This document shows, piece by piece, positions 14,093 through 25,689 of a stretch of DNA of 64,000 nt. The notes beneath the pieces were generated by a model, which did not search any database, had not been told where the DNA came from, and saw only the letters and a list, made by a program, of their open reading frames with translations. Position 1 is the first letter of the stretch, and each line of letters opens with the position of its first letter. The translations under genes were made by a program, and so were the position numbers. Origin of the DNA: Rhipicephalus microplus (Eukaryota > Arthropoda > Arachnida > Ixodida > Ixodidae); the NCBI RefSeq assembly GCF_043290135.1, contig NC_134703.1, positions 113,926,505-113,990,504 on the forward strand, written 5' to 3'.

Positions 14093-17000
14093 TACAATTT
14101 TCAAGTTTGCTGTTTCATTTTTTTCTCCTTACTCAGTTGTTGACTATTCGCATTACGCATGGTAGTCAGTTGTGATTCTAACCATTTGGTCAGAGTCGCA
14201 AGAGATGAGCCGGTCGACCAGAAGCAGATCGAACATCTACCGGGAAGAACACTTCTGGTGAATCTAAGCTTTGGCTTTGTCCGCGTTTTTATTTGTTTCT
14301 TCTTGTGGTTGTTGTTTTTGTCGTTTTGGTCCACTTCGTATTTCTTCGCCGCCTGGGGTAAATCCACTCTATGTGATCGGCACAAGGCGAATAATGTGAA
14401 AACGGCTGCCGGAAGAGCGCTTTTTCGAAGAACAAGCGAAAACAGAGCGTCGCCAAAGCAGCTTTGCGTTTCGCATTAGCAGGCCCGTCACCGGTCCCAG
14501 TTATCTGCCAGTCGGAGGGGGACACTTTGCATTCAACATTTCTCCGTAAGCTGAACATGAGCAGCTTTGGCGCCCGGTCTACCCGTGCCCCCCCCCCCCC
14601 TTTTTTTTTCTATATACGTAAATCTACGTGTATGTATCTCGCAGTGCAGTCCTGAGACTCTTTTCTATTCTTACAACGCAAAACCTCCGCGAGAAGGAGA
14701 CGGTCCATCGGAGCGTCCTAACTGGCGTGTTATCGATTTTACGCCGGATTGGCCCGTTTCGTCGTTTGTCCCGGGTCCGTGCTCCCGTGCGCGGTACACA
14801 CAGCTTGATAATTGTGTGCAGTGCTTTGAAAACATCGACATTATGTTTGGGCCTGTAGTACATACACAGTTTCGAAGTTGTCGCAAACCATTGCCTCACA
14901 AAATACGTAGGTAGAGGACTATCGTTATTGGTTCAACAAGCGCCGACTTGATTGATGTATTGCTGAGGTCGATAGTTCGAAGAAATGGGCCGTGGCAACG
15001 CAAGATGAATGTTAAAGTCGGCTGGCAGGTGTTTTGGCCGGTTGCTGCTCTATGACTGAGTCTGTCATAGAGCGTAACTAAGCAACTGCCAGGAAACAAC
15101 GCAGACTTAAGCGATTTTCTCCTCGAATGTTATTTTTTGTTGAAGGATGTATATCGTTCAAGTATATTCGGAGAAGTTTTTGCGGGGCATGAGAAGCAGT
15201 TAAGCCTGTGAAACATGAGACGGCTCTAGCAGGCACCGTTTTAGGAGATGCTAATTCTCAAGATTTTTTTTTGTGTTTGTGTGAGCATCAACACATTGGC
15301 ACTCTTATATTGAAAACTCAATTTCAACGCATTTTCTATAAGTCACTTCGGGAGATCATACAAGTGTACGGAAATTTCATGCTCTAATCTTCATGCTGGG
15401 GGTCTGGAAGGCGTTGTTCCAAAACATTCGATGCTGCTCGTGTGCCTCCAGCGTTCAACGCGAGCTGCACCCAACCAGCTTCACTCCGATGCCGCCGCTT
15501 TTAGGCACGCGTTAAAAACAAAATTCGTTAGCTCTACGCAACTGGTGTGTCATTAGCGCGCGCGTCACCGTCGTCAGCATACGAGCCCGCTATCCGCAGA
15601 GCTTTCAACCGCACTGCGTAGTTGTAATCAGGGAAGCGGAGTGCATATACTCATTCACTGCGAAAAAAAAAATGAGACAAAGCAGCTTAGGGGTGACCAA
15701 ACAGGTGCACAAAACGAAAAGGCAGAGCAAGAGACGCTCGAAGCATCGTCGCATCTTCTCGTCGCTATCTCTCGCCCGTTTACGCTTAAACGCTTCCCAG
15801 TGGCAAAGGCGAAAGCAGCAGCGATATTGGGCATCAGCCGTGCGCAGCGGAGCCACAAGAAATATCGCCGCTGTCTCCGCGGATAAAGAGCCGGTTGGTT
15901 GAAGCCGACGACACGTTTTACCAACGCTATACTGTACCATGCCTGCCTCTTTTCCAAGTGTTTTGTTGCGTGCCGTTTGCATAGCGGCGAACTAACGGGC
16001 GTTTCTTCAGTTGAGTGCGTCACTGCCGTGGAAGCAAAGCTTCTTACAGCCTCTCGTTGGATGCGTAGCTGTCTTTTGTTGGATGGCTGCCCTACATCTA
16101 TCGTGTGCGTCGCCGATGCAGACGGAAGCAATTACGTCACCGGGTCTATATCTGTGATAAACCTGACAGAGTGAGTCTTAGCTATCTGCGTACTTAATCT
16201 TTCTTGAGTGCCTATTCACTTTCTACCACGCTCTATACGAAGGACCCCCTCCGCTTTTTACGATGTCTCGGTGCGACGTTGTCTTGTCTTAAAGAGACAT
16301 TTTAGAGGCGGGCTGCTAATGCCGCTTCGAACGATTACGCCGCGACACTTTCTCCTCCCCACAGGGTCCTGCGCACCTCGATGTTCGACTAGGCAGGATA
16401 TTTCAGATGTCACTGACCTGCAAGTGTACGTGAATACTGGAACTTAGGTGTGCGCGAATACTTCAATATTCTTTCGACCCGGTCTATGTCACTCACCCGT
16501 AAAACAATTGCCAAAGCTTGGTTCAAACACTTTTTATTGGGCCTGTCGTAATTGAAGAATGAAAATGCACCAGTGCAGACAACTCAACTTTGGACGATGC
16601 TTATTCCTCTTGTGCCTCTTTTGCGGAAAATATTTAGATCGAACTTAAACCTATATTGTTTCAAAGGACTGTGTCAGATGGCTAATGCTACGTCGCTTTG
16701 CCTACGTGACACGGGGCTGCTTGTGTTTATTTGGGGCCACGTTTCCATGCAGTAAGGCGGTGAGCTGCAGGGCGAATAGCTCATCAGCAATGATCTCGAG
16801 CGCACTAAACGAACTTGAAAGCAAATCATTATTTTTTTCTGTAAATTATGTGTCTTGCATACTATCGCCAATATAAAAAAAACAATCAATTACACACACA
16901 AGTGCAATGTTGTTCCAGTTAATATTCTCGCGCCTTAGGAAAACGCAAAAAAGGCATCGTGAAAGATTTTTATTTGCGACGAGAATGCACTGCCCATCAG

Positions 17001-17099
17001 TAAACCTCTCTTATCTTTCTAGTGGAGCTACGAATGATATTTCTCGCACGTAATTAGGCTGACTTCGGCAAGCAGAAACGTGTTGCGCCATTCATGTCA
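14091..17099. other. Anonymous intergenic DNA
   Basis: No gene or mobile element is recognised. There is a C10-T9 run near 14589-14608. Paired open frames on both strands (14464-14914, 15605-16174) lack motifs. Confidence 0.55.
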
Positions 17100-17104
17100 C
17101 CAAG

Positions 17105-18261
17105 TGTCACACAGGTCCCGTTAATTAGGGAGGCGATCGCCGGGTTAATTCTAAGGGCCGAAGTATCGGCCCCCCCGAACCGCACCATGAAAGCGTGGAA
17201 AGTTCAGAAGTGGTCCTTTTTGGCGTGCCAGCGGACGCCGGCTGTGGCCCAAAGAACAAGTCAGAGCCGAGAGTTGATAAACAAACAAAATTATATTCTC
17301 AATAATGGCAGATCGAAAACAATACACAAGAATGCACACTCCACAATAGTTGCATACAATATGTCACCAATCCAACAACGTACTACACAGTACAATCAGC
17401 CACACTCGAAACAACGGACATAGACAACAATACGCACTACAATGCAGTCGCATGCATTGAACAACCAAGACACTTAAAGACTAAAGAGATAGAAAACCTA
17501 TTTAGTCCAAAGTTCTTGGAACAAAAGTCTGGCAGATACTCTTCCGAGAATCACTCACTCAAAGTCCAGCGTTGTTGTCGTTCCGCTGCCCCCGAAGTTT
17601 CTCTTCCAGGAAACCTCGCCCAAGTTTCTCTTCCAGGAAACCTCGCGTTTTCAATTGGCCAGTCTCCAAGCTTCAAACTTCTTCGCCGGAAACCCGTCGG
17701 CTTCACACACGCAGCTGTTGCCACGCGTCTTTGCTCGATAGCGGTAAACACACACACTCTTGCCTGTAGCTCGAGTCGTCACCCATCAGGTGGAAATCAT
17801 TTTCTTCTCCTGCTTTGTCTCTACGGACAAAACCTTCGCCGACTACACGGCGGAATCCCTACGCGCTCTGGCGCTAACTTCCGTCTTCTCCTGATCTCTC
17901 ATCTCGGCTGCTCGATTAAATACCTTCCGCGCGAGATTCCAGAAAATTCTCATCATTTCGTCGGCGCGCTACGCAGCGAAGGCCGGGGAGAGGGCGAGAC
18001 GGTTCGAAGGCCGTCCGCGACGGATGACTCAACCCGGCATCACCACGCCCCTTTCCATCTAGAAATTTCGAGTGCTTGCTCGGCCGCCGATGTGGGGAGG
18101 CCCGTCGGTGAATCCACGCTTCCGAGGGGAGAGGGTCGCGCGCCCGGGGAGTCCTTGAATGCTTCTTTTCTTTTTTTTTTCGTTGACCTCGCGGCGTCTC
18201 TCCCGCGCTTTATCGCGAGAATGTGGCGGCGCGCCCTTTTTTGAGCGCTCGTTTTGTGACA
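17105..18261 (-). repeat. 3' LTR of element G1
   Basis: This is 1157 bp and pairs with 20909-22068. Divergence from the other LTR is uneven: the first roughly 100 bp and the segment near 17600-17770 hold many differences, while about 300 bp around 17220-17520 differ at only a couple of positions. Confidence 0.9.
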
Positions 18262-18276
18262 CTGCCCCCCACTTTA
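18262..18276 (-). other. Polypurine tract of G1
   Basis: On the minus strand the bases just before the 3' LTR read AAAGTGGGGGGCAG, the expected place and composition of the plus-strand primer for an LTR element. Confidence 0.65.
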
Positions 18277-18659
18277 AGAATATTATCTCATAATATTCAA
18301 AACCACACAAACGAGTGCGAACACTCACCACACACTTAAAGACTGCAACATAGTCCGTTGCTCATGGCACGTCACATTCACAGTAGATCACTCAATACAA
18401 ATGTACATTGCAATTCAATCTCACAACACATGAAATATAACCGCAGGTGCATGAGTACAACACTCCATCACATATTCCAGACAATACAAATGTACAAAGT
18501 TCTCTCATTACAACAATTACTATACTCACATCATTACTATACATCACATCACCGTAACAAACATTTTCACTCACTCGACATACAGTTGTGGCACAGGAAA
18601 ACAATCACATTATCTTAACATATAGTACTGTCAAACACAATCCAAATCGACTTCGATAC
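18277..18659 (-). other. 3' non-coding region of G1
   Basis: About 380 bp between the last open frame and the polypurine tract. It is rich in ACA/TCA on the top strand and contains no pol motif. Confidence 0.55.
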
Positions 18660-19283
18660 CTATTCGGTGGATTTCGAGCGGCGCTTGCGCCCTTTTTTGC
18701 GGTGCTCTCTCGATCTCTTCTTATTGTTTTTGCTCGTTTTGTTCCGGCGAGCCCCTCCTAACGACGGTATCTGAGGCGGCGTCTCAGCCATCGTTGTCAC
18801 TTCCGACACTGCTAGCGGGTCATGACGCTCAACCGATCCTGTCCGGTTATTCACCCGCTTGTTCATGTTCCGACATTTGGCCTGGCTGGCCGACTCCATC
18901 ATCTTTACATTGTCGGTCAGTTGAGGTCGAGCCGAAGTAAGCCCAGCTGCCCAGCACGTGAACTCATTCGATACGATGATGTTCTCATTCACTGTCTCTT
19001 GCGCCCAGGCTTCACCTTGGGCTCGAGTGAAATCCTTCGCGGGATTGTTCGCTGTATCTCGCGGTCCCTGTGTCGGCGGGGGCTCCATCTTCGGGTCTTT
19101 CCCCAAACATTCTGGATCACTCGGCCCTCGCGCCCCGTCGATGTTTCCGATGACGAGGTCGTACAGGGGGGTCGTCATGCATAGAGCCGTAACCTTCCCG
19201 CTGAAGTACGGTGTTTCAACCTCAATCTCTGCTTCGGGAAGCATCCGAACCGTACGGTCAATTAGGCAAACCGGTTTCGTCAC
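18660..19283 (-). pseudogene. Protease remainder and basic tail of G1
   Basis: This frame continues the protease after a single frameshift near 19280. It shows CLIDRTVRMLPEAEIEVETP and then a YDLVIGN motif, the region that follows the flap in retroelement proteases. A proline- and threonine-rich linker follows, and it ends in a strongly basic tail (RKKGRKRRSKSTE) at a stop. A tail of this kind instead of reverse transcriptase is unusual. It could be nucleic-acid binding, or simply read-through of sequence left after loss of pol. Confidence 0.6.
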
Positions 19284-20700
19284 TTTCCCGTACCAAATTT
19301 CTCCGCACGATAACCGTGGAGCTACCGGTGTCTTTTAGCACCGTAATCTTCTTGCCCGCAACTTTTCCAGGCAGCGTTGGCATTCCCTTCGTAGCACCTG
19401 TTTGCTGTTTTGTCATTACAGCACCCACAATAGGAATTTTCTCCCCATTTTTCAACTCTACGAATCCATCGGTGACGGCATTATCATCAGATTTCGGTGC
19501 TGCTAGCACACAGGATGCCTGGTGAGTTTGACTCGCTCCGTTACGACATGCGTCTGCTTTGTGCCCAGTCTGACCACACTTGAAACATTTTAATACCGTA
19601 GGGCTCGTAAAGATCGCTCGACAGTTTTTCGCGCGATGACCCACTCGGTTACACAGAAAACATCGCGGAATGCTCTCCGGTGCACGCTTCTTTTGTTCGG
19701 GTGCCGAATTTTTCGTATCTTCGGGACACTCCTTGACCTTAGCCAAATTAGTTCCACCTTGCGCTTCCAAGAATTGATCAGCCAATTCAAGCATTCCTTC
19801 AAGTGACTCAGCAAGCTTCCTCTCTTTCAAGTACAGCGACAGGCTTGGGTGGCAACTAGTAAGAAATTGTTCTCTAATTAGCAGCTCTCTAAGCTCATTG
19901 TACTCCTGCGCTGTCCCTGAAAGTTCAATCCATCTGTCGAAATAATGGCTAAGTCGGGCGGCGTACTGCGTAGCCGTCTCACCATCAGCTGGCTTTCCTG
20001 TCCGAAATCTGTCCCGTAATTCTTCCACAGTACATCTAAATCGCTTCAGCAAAGCAGCCTTCACCTTTGCATAGTTGGCTGCATCGGTCGGCGTCAACCT
20101 GCCGTACACACTGAGCGCTTCACCACTCAAGCAGGTACTCAAAGCAGTTGCCCATTCATGTTCCGGCCAATTCTGGCTCCTTGCAATCGTCTCAAATCGG
20201 TGAAGGTACGCGTCAAGGTCGTCCTTCCTTTCATCAAACGCTACGAGCAGCTTGCTTGGGTTCAAGCGGAAGCCATGATCTTCCCGTTCGCTGCTTTCAA
20301 CTCTAGCTTGGACGGGAGTTTCACTTCGCTGTTGAAAACGGAGCCGCTCGAGTTCCATCTCGTGCTGCCGCTGCCGTTCCCTTACCTTTCTTTCTTCTTT
20401 CAGCTGTCGCTCCTTTGCCTCTCTTTCTTCTCTCGCCCTCTCAGCGGCCAGCTTTTCTCTCTCCAGCTCAGCTGCTTTTTCTTCCTTGGCTCTCTCAGCT
20501 GCCAACCTCTCTCTCTCCAACTCAGCTTCTTTTTCCGCTTTGGCTCTTTCGACCGCCAGCCTTTCCTTTTCCAGCTCAGCTGCCTTTTCCTCTTTGGCCC
20601 TCTCTTTATCTTCTTTTTCCTTCTGGGTGACCCACTTCCGCAGTTCGGTGCCGGAAAGACCCATCTTCTCACCAAGAGCGACTAACTTTACGAGATCCAT
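19258..20700 (-). CDS. gag-pro: Gag-protease polyprotein of G1
   Basis: Open from ATG at 20700 (MDLVKLVALGEKMGLSG) for 480 codons. Residues about 30-110 are E/K/R/A-rich heptads (AEREK..AAELE type), a likely coiled coil. Residues about 150-320 form a SCAN-like capsid region (DDLDAYLHRFETIARSQNWP, then LSTCLSGEALSVYGRL). Two CCHC knuckles follow at about 347 (CFLCNRVGHRAKNC) and about 372 (CFKCGQTGHKADAC). An aspartic-protease active site DTGS lies near residue 457. The frame stops 20 residues later, and the rest of the protease is in the overlapping frame at 18660-19283. Gag would assemble particles and package RNA. The gag part itself is intact, which is notable in this window. Confidence 0.8.
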   Translation of the reverse strand: MDLVKLVALGEKMGLSGTELRKWVTQKEKEDKERAKEEKAAELEKERLAVERAKAEKEAELERERLAAERAKEEKAAELEREKLAAERAREEREAKERQLKEERKVRERQRQHEMELERLRFQQRSETPVQARVESSEREDHGFRLNPSKLLVAFDERKDDLDAYLHRFETIARSQNWPEHEWATALSTCLSGEALSVYGRLTPTDAANYAKVKAALLKRFRCTVEELRDRFRTGKPADGETATQYAARLSHYFDRWIELSGTAQEYNELRELLIREQFLTSCHPSLSLYLKERKLAESLEGMLELADQFLEAQGGTNLAKVKECPEDTKNSAPEQKKRAPESIPRCFLCNRVGHRAKNCRAIFTSPTVLKCFKCGQTGHKADACRNGASQTHQASCVLAAPKSDDNAVTDGFVELKNGEKIPIVGAVMTKQQTGATKGMPTLPGKVAGKKITVLKDTGSSTVIVRRNLVRESDETGLPN

Positions 20701-20883
20701 TGTGTCTCGCAACTCGCAAATAAAACCTTGCCGCGTGCAGAAAGTATCTGCCTAATCAGTCTATCGGAACACTCTCCTGCACTCGTTAACGAGAACACCG
20801 AGCAACACATAAAATCGTTCTGATAGCTATATCAACAACTCGAGGCTCTTTCTCACTGCTTTGGACACACTGTGCACCAAAAG

Positions 20884-20902
20884 GTCCTGTCGCGGACGCC
20901 AG
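20884..20902 (-). promoter_or_regulatory. Candidate primer-binding site of G1
   Basis: On the minus strand, a few bases after the 5' LTR, the sequence TGGCGTCCGCGACAGG begins with TGG, as expected for pairing with the CCA 3' end of a tRNA. The tRNA is not identified. Confidence 0.5.
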
Positions 20903-20908
20903 AATAAT

Positions 20909-22068
20909 TGTCACAGGTCCCGTTAATTAGGCAGGTGATCGCCGGGCTAATTCCAAGGACCGAAGTATTGCCCCCCCCCCCCCCGAACCGCACCACGAAA
21001 GCGTGGACAATTCAGAAGTGGTCCTTTTTGGCGCGCCAGCGGACGCCGGCTGTGGCCCAAAGAACAAGTCAGAGCCGAGAGTTGATAAACAAACAAAATT
21101 ATATTCTCAATAATGGCAGATCGAAAACAATACACAAGAATGCACACTCCACAATAGTTGCATACAATATGTCACCAATCCAACAACGTACTACACAGTA
21201 CAATCAGCCACACTCGAAACAACGGACATAGACAACAATACGCACTACAATGCAGTCGCATGCATTGAACAACCAAGACACTTAAAGACTAAAGAGATAG
21301 AAAACCTATTCAGTCCAAAGTTCTTGGAACAAAAGTCTGGCAGATACTCTTCCGAGAATCACTCACTCAAAGTCCAGCGTTGTTGTCGTTCCGCTGCCCC
21401 CGAAGTTTCTCTTCCAGGAACTTCGCCGAAGTTTCTCTTCCAGGAAACCTCGCGTCTTCAATTGGTCACTCTCCAAGCTTCAAACTTCTTCGCTGGAAAC
21501 CCGTCGGCTTTACACACGCAGCTGTTACCCCGCGTCTTCGCTCGATAGCGGTAAACACACACACTCTTCCCTGTAGCTCGAGTCGTCACCCATCAGGTGG
21601 AAATCATCTTCTTCTCCTGCTTTGTCTCTACGGACAAAACCTTCGCCGACTACACGGCGGAATCCCTACGCGCTCTGGCGCTAACGTCCGTCTTCTCCTG
21701 ATCTCTCATCTCGGCTGCTCGATTAAATACCTTCCGCGTGAGATTCCAGAAAATTATCATCATTTCGTCGGCGCGCTACGCAGCGAAGGCCGGGGAGAGG
21801 GCGAGACGGTTCAAAGGCCGTCTGCGACGGATGACTCAACCCGGCATCACCACGCCCCTTTCCATCTAGAAATTTCGAGTGCTTGCTCGGCCGCCGATGT
21901 GGGGAGGCCCGTTGGTGAATCCACGCTTCCGAGGGGAGAGGGTCGAGCGCCCGGGGAGTCCTTGGATGCTTGTTTTCTTTTTTTTTTCGTTGACCTCGCG
22001 GCGTCTCTCCCGCGCTTTATCGCGAGAATTTGGTGGCGCGCCCTTTTTTGAGCACTCGTTTTGTGACA
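20909..22068 (-). repeat. 5' LTR of element G1
   Basis: This is 1160 bp, begins TGTCACAGG and ends TTTTGTGACA. On the minus strand an AT-rich GGTATTTAATCG, a possible TATA-type element, lies near 21718-21732. Confidence 0.9.
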
Positions 22069-22073
22069 CCAAG

Positions 22074-23208
22074 CACTTCGGTAAAATCCACTAACGTCTG
22101 TAAACGCAGGAGAAAAGTGAGGTTACGTCATATGGGCGCAAGGTTTAGAAATGAGCCATAAATGTTCACTATGTATACCACCTCAAAATATGAACTTTGT
22201 CTTGTACAACAGTAATTTGTACAACAGTAATGAGAGTTTAAATTTAATTATTATGTGACAACGATTTTTTAACATTCGTGTAATTACAAAAATTCAGGCA
22301 TCCGCAAATGATATGAAGCCTAGTCTTAAATCATTGTTTTCAAAAATAACCTGAAGTTGTGGCAGATACCTGCTGTGATGCACCCAAAGCCGTACGCTCA
22401 TGCACATATGAATGTCTCCCGCACTGAAACAATTGACGTCATAGCGGTAGAAGAGGTGTGTTTGCTTTACGACTGCTGCTGCCCTAACGTGTCAGAGTCT
22501 GACGAGTGACGCAGGCATAGAGGTTGGAACGCTTCCAAAAATAGATTCTACAATCCCATCACAGGCTCGCAAACGTATCCTTTCTTGATTGATCACGTCA
22601 TTCGCTGCTCTTCTAAACAAAAAAACGCATATCTATGATTCAGCTCGTTTAACGATCATGTGCGTTAGGATTAATTTATTTCCTTCATATGTGTCCAATG
22701 TTCCAAAAAATATAAAGGCTGCCTCACTTAGAACTGACCATTTATTTAGCATTGTAGAATAGTTTCACTTTTTTTAGCTTTCTTGTTTTTTAAAGTCTCA
22801 ACTATTGCTGTATAGTAATTACGCCAACTACACATGAATAGTTAAGGTATACGCTTTCCTCTTTTTCATTTTAGGCATTGCGTTCGAGGATGCCTGTGCT
22901 GTGAGCGCAATGATGTTCAGCCTTATATCGTGTACGTTCACTTGGTTGTCGTCCTTTTATTTCAAGTGGTTCGTAAGAGAAGCTGACGTTGAGAACAAAA
23001 CGATTCATTTCATCTGCGTATCACAGTTACCAAAACTTTATCGTAAGCATTTTATTCGTGAAAGTGTACGAAAGTAAATTACCTTTAATTTATCGTTCTT
23101 CACAGATTCACTTCTACATATTGCGGTGAGATCTAAGAATGTACGAACTTGCAATTGTTGTAGCTCGCCAGTGAGCGTACCAAGAACACCGAATTTTTCT
23201 GTTCGAGC
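22074..23208. other. Anonymous AT-rich DNA
   Basis: No gene or known repeat is recognised between G1 and the miniature element. Confidence 0.5.
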
Positions 23209-23357
23209 CAGGCGCGTAGCCAGAAATGTTTTTCGGGGAGAGGGGGGCACGACCTTAGAAGGGTCATTTTTTTCTCTCTATGCCATGGTGAGAAACAAAT
23301 TTCATGGGGGGGGGGGGGTGCACTTGCCCGGTGTGCCACCCCATGGCTACGCCCCTG
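23209..23357. mobile_element. hAT-like miniature DNA transposon
   Basis: A 149-bp element with inverted ends CAGGCGCGTAGCCA on the left and TGGCTACGCCCCTG on the right (13 of 14 matching). It is flanked by an imperfect 8-bp duplication, GTTCGAGC and ATTCAAGC. An 8-bp duplication and CAGGGGCGTAGCCA-type ends are typical of hAT-group non-autonomous elements in many invertebrates. It contains a G-run and no coding sequence. Confidence 0.75.
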
Positions 23358-25252
23358 ATTCAAGCCTTGAACATTCATTGCAGAAAATGGTACAACGCAA
23401 AACACGTTAGAATGTGATGATGAATAGCTATACGTCATAATAAAGAATGAGTTTCTTAATTGCAGTGATTTCCTTGGATAGACGTACGATCGAGTTGCAA
23501 AGAACGTGGAATCAGTAATGACTTTTGGCTTCTGTACAGCATAAGCACGGAATGTCATCGATAAACTGTGGCAGGAACTACCAAACAATGCCTATTCGTG
23601 CAGCACATAAACATGGGAAAGGAAATGCGCAACGTCACCGATGCAGATGATGGGCGGGGCTCGAATGAGAGTTTAGTAGAGAGTGGTCACTTGCGTATCA
23701 TTTGTAAACAATGCCACCTCCTCCCCTTTGTTTTAAATGCAACCAATAGAAATCAATATGCAAATTCACCAAAAAACAGGCGAATACGTACGCTATCAAG
23801 CGCTATTACTTCGTATATTCCCCTTCTTTGCTTCTCTCCTTTCCATCACACAACCATGACAAAATAGTGAAGCATGCCTAGAAGACAGACGCCCAACTTG
23901 ACGCCGCTTACGATGTGACATGAAATTGGTCAAGCTTTAGAAATAGAAATATGCTCACTAGTTTCTGCGGCAACCAGCTGCAGTGTGTGGTAGTCGCTCA
24001 AGCTGCCAGTACGAATTTTACGTATTTCCGTCATGGGAACATGACGCTGTGCCATATACCTGTTATTATGTAGCACACATTCACCCCCTTATCTGCCAAG
24101 GCTATTGCACTGTGGACTTTCTAATAAAATGAGTACTGATAGTATTTATGAAACATCGCAAAAGGGTCATTTTTTTTTTTGTTTCCTTGGTATGAAGTTT
24201 TAACACTCGGCACTCACTGGAGTCAGACAAGACAAATATATAATTTTACTTTGATTTTAGGTTTTCATCAATTAGTGCCAAACCAGCCCCACCGCGATGT
24301 ACATTATCTAGGCGAGTCAACACAGATCCACTGAAATTGCGAACCATGCGCCCTGCATGCAGTCCGAATCGCTGAAGTCACAGTCGGGACCATTGCATAC
24401 GACTCACTCATCGTTATTGGCGTAGGCGACGTGCAAATGGCAGATCTGCCACTAGTACGCCGCGAATCACTGCCTCCGCGTGACGTCACACTGTGATTGC
24501 ACATCACTGAGTGCAATCCCCTTGATATCGAAACCGAAAGCGTTTCTTTAAGGTAGGTTGATTAAAAATATATGCATCAAATTACTAGGCACGACAATAC
24601 ACTTTTCAACACCAGGGCTCTTATTTAGAGCCACAATCCGAGAACTCTTCAAAACTGATGTCAGTGCTCCTTTAAGCTGGGAGGGGTTACGTTCGTTCAG
24701 TTGGTTGAAATACGTTGGTGTGTCTGTGGATGTTGTGTTCTGTCGCAATGTTCTGTTGGATTGTATATGATGTTCACTGTCTGTGAGAATAAATTTCTCT
24801 AAAATAATACGTCTCGCGCACGTTCCCGAACTGCGCGTTGCACGCTGTCTGAACGCTGTCTCAGAGGGCATGTTTTTGCTCAGGTCGTCTCACAGAAGCT
24901 TGGGCAGCTACAGACGATGCAACACGTGTCGTCTAACGGGGTGTTTACTTGGTTCAAGCTGCACGGGGCCGTCTCGCAAGGTGGCGTTCGTATTCTGCAT
25001 AACGAGTGGTTCATTAAAAAGTGGGCCCTCATTACCAGTGATTCACTATTTGAAGGTGAACAGCGAGTGACCGTTCCGCATACTCACGGTAAAAGACGCA
25101 GCAGAAAGAGAGAGAGAAGTGGAGAACTCACGCACAGCTGTCGAGTGGAAGTGTCTTATTCAGCTTAAATTGAGAAACAGCAAAGGTTTACTTTTATGTA
25201 CTGGGCAAAAGGAAAGAAGAGGAAGCAAAAGCTTGCCCGCCCATTAGAGCAT
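23358..25252. other. Anonymous intergenic DNA
   Basis: No gene is recognised. It contains a T-run near 24171-24181 and scattered AATAAA-like sites without an associated reading frame. Confidence 0.5.
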
Positions 25253-25400
25253 AGGTTCGTACATCTCGTACATCTTCGTACACCTTGTACATCTCCGGAA
25301 CGCACTCGGCAAGAGAAGCTTGCTGCGTGCTTTCCGGAGATGTACAATATGTACGAATACGTACGAAGATGTACAAGATGCACGAACTTTGTACGAACCT
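25253..25400. repeat. 148-bp inverted repeat built of GTAC-rich units
   Basis: The ends AGGTTCGTAC and GTACGAACCT are perfect inverse copies. The inner arms pair GTACATCTCCGGAA with TTCCGGAGATGTAC around a loop near AAGAGAAGCTTG. Each arm is a tandem of short units of the type CGTACATCTT, each holding the palindrome GTAC. Confidence 0.85.
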
Positions 25401-25689
25401 CTTCCGAAACTCACGTGTCTATTCAAGTGCTATTGACCTGGCGTATCAACGCTACTGCATCGATGTGTGAGTAGACATCATTAATGCAAACGGGAGCCAA
25501 TATAATGGTGATATACTCGGGGACAACTTTTTGTGGCAATGAAGGGAAGGCTACGGAGCCCATGTGGGCGTGTGCCACCGCTGTAGAATATAGTGCTACA
25601 AATGCGCCCATGTTTTTCGTGTAAAAATAATAAAAAAGAACAACATTATTTTCTACTGGATGTTGCTTATAAAGAGGCGCTACACTCAC
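25401..25689. other. Anonymous DNA
   Basis: Nothing recognised. If the neighbouring candidate exon is real, this would be intron. Confidence 0.4.

Larger units (their letters stand above)
17105..22068 (-). mobile_element. gag-protease LTR retroelement without pol (element G1)
   Basis: Two direct repeats of about 1.16 kb begin TGTCAC and end GTGACA and flank a 2.65-kb interior read on the minus strand. A perfect 5-bp target duplication, CCAAG, lies at 17100-17104 and 22069-22073, so the whole unit inserted as one element. The interior has a primer-binding-like site beside the right LTR, a gag-protease gene, a short protease remainder and a purine tract beside the left LTR. There is no reverse transcriptase, RNase H or integrase and no room for them. 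The gag is SCAN-like, as in Gmr1-type Ty3 elements (family knowledge; placement inferred). It is probably a non-autonomous element mobilised by a relative. Confidence 0.85.

Noticed and set aside
15605..16174. Overlapping frames of 90-158 residues on both strands
   Set aside because: Mutual shadows in GC-balanced DNA with no domain, promoter or splice evidence.
17516..22051. Frames of 242 and 223 residues on the + strand at 17516-18244 and 21380-22051
   Set aside because: Both lie in the two LTR copies of G1 on the non-coding strand; similarity between them reflects the LTR repeat, not a gene family.
24304..24871. Possible transposon remnant or gene on the minus strand
   Set aside because: Two adjacent short frames show no motif, repeat boundary or splice signal that could be defended.
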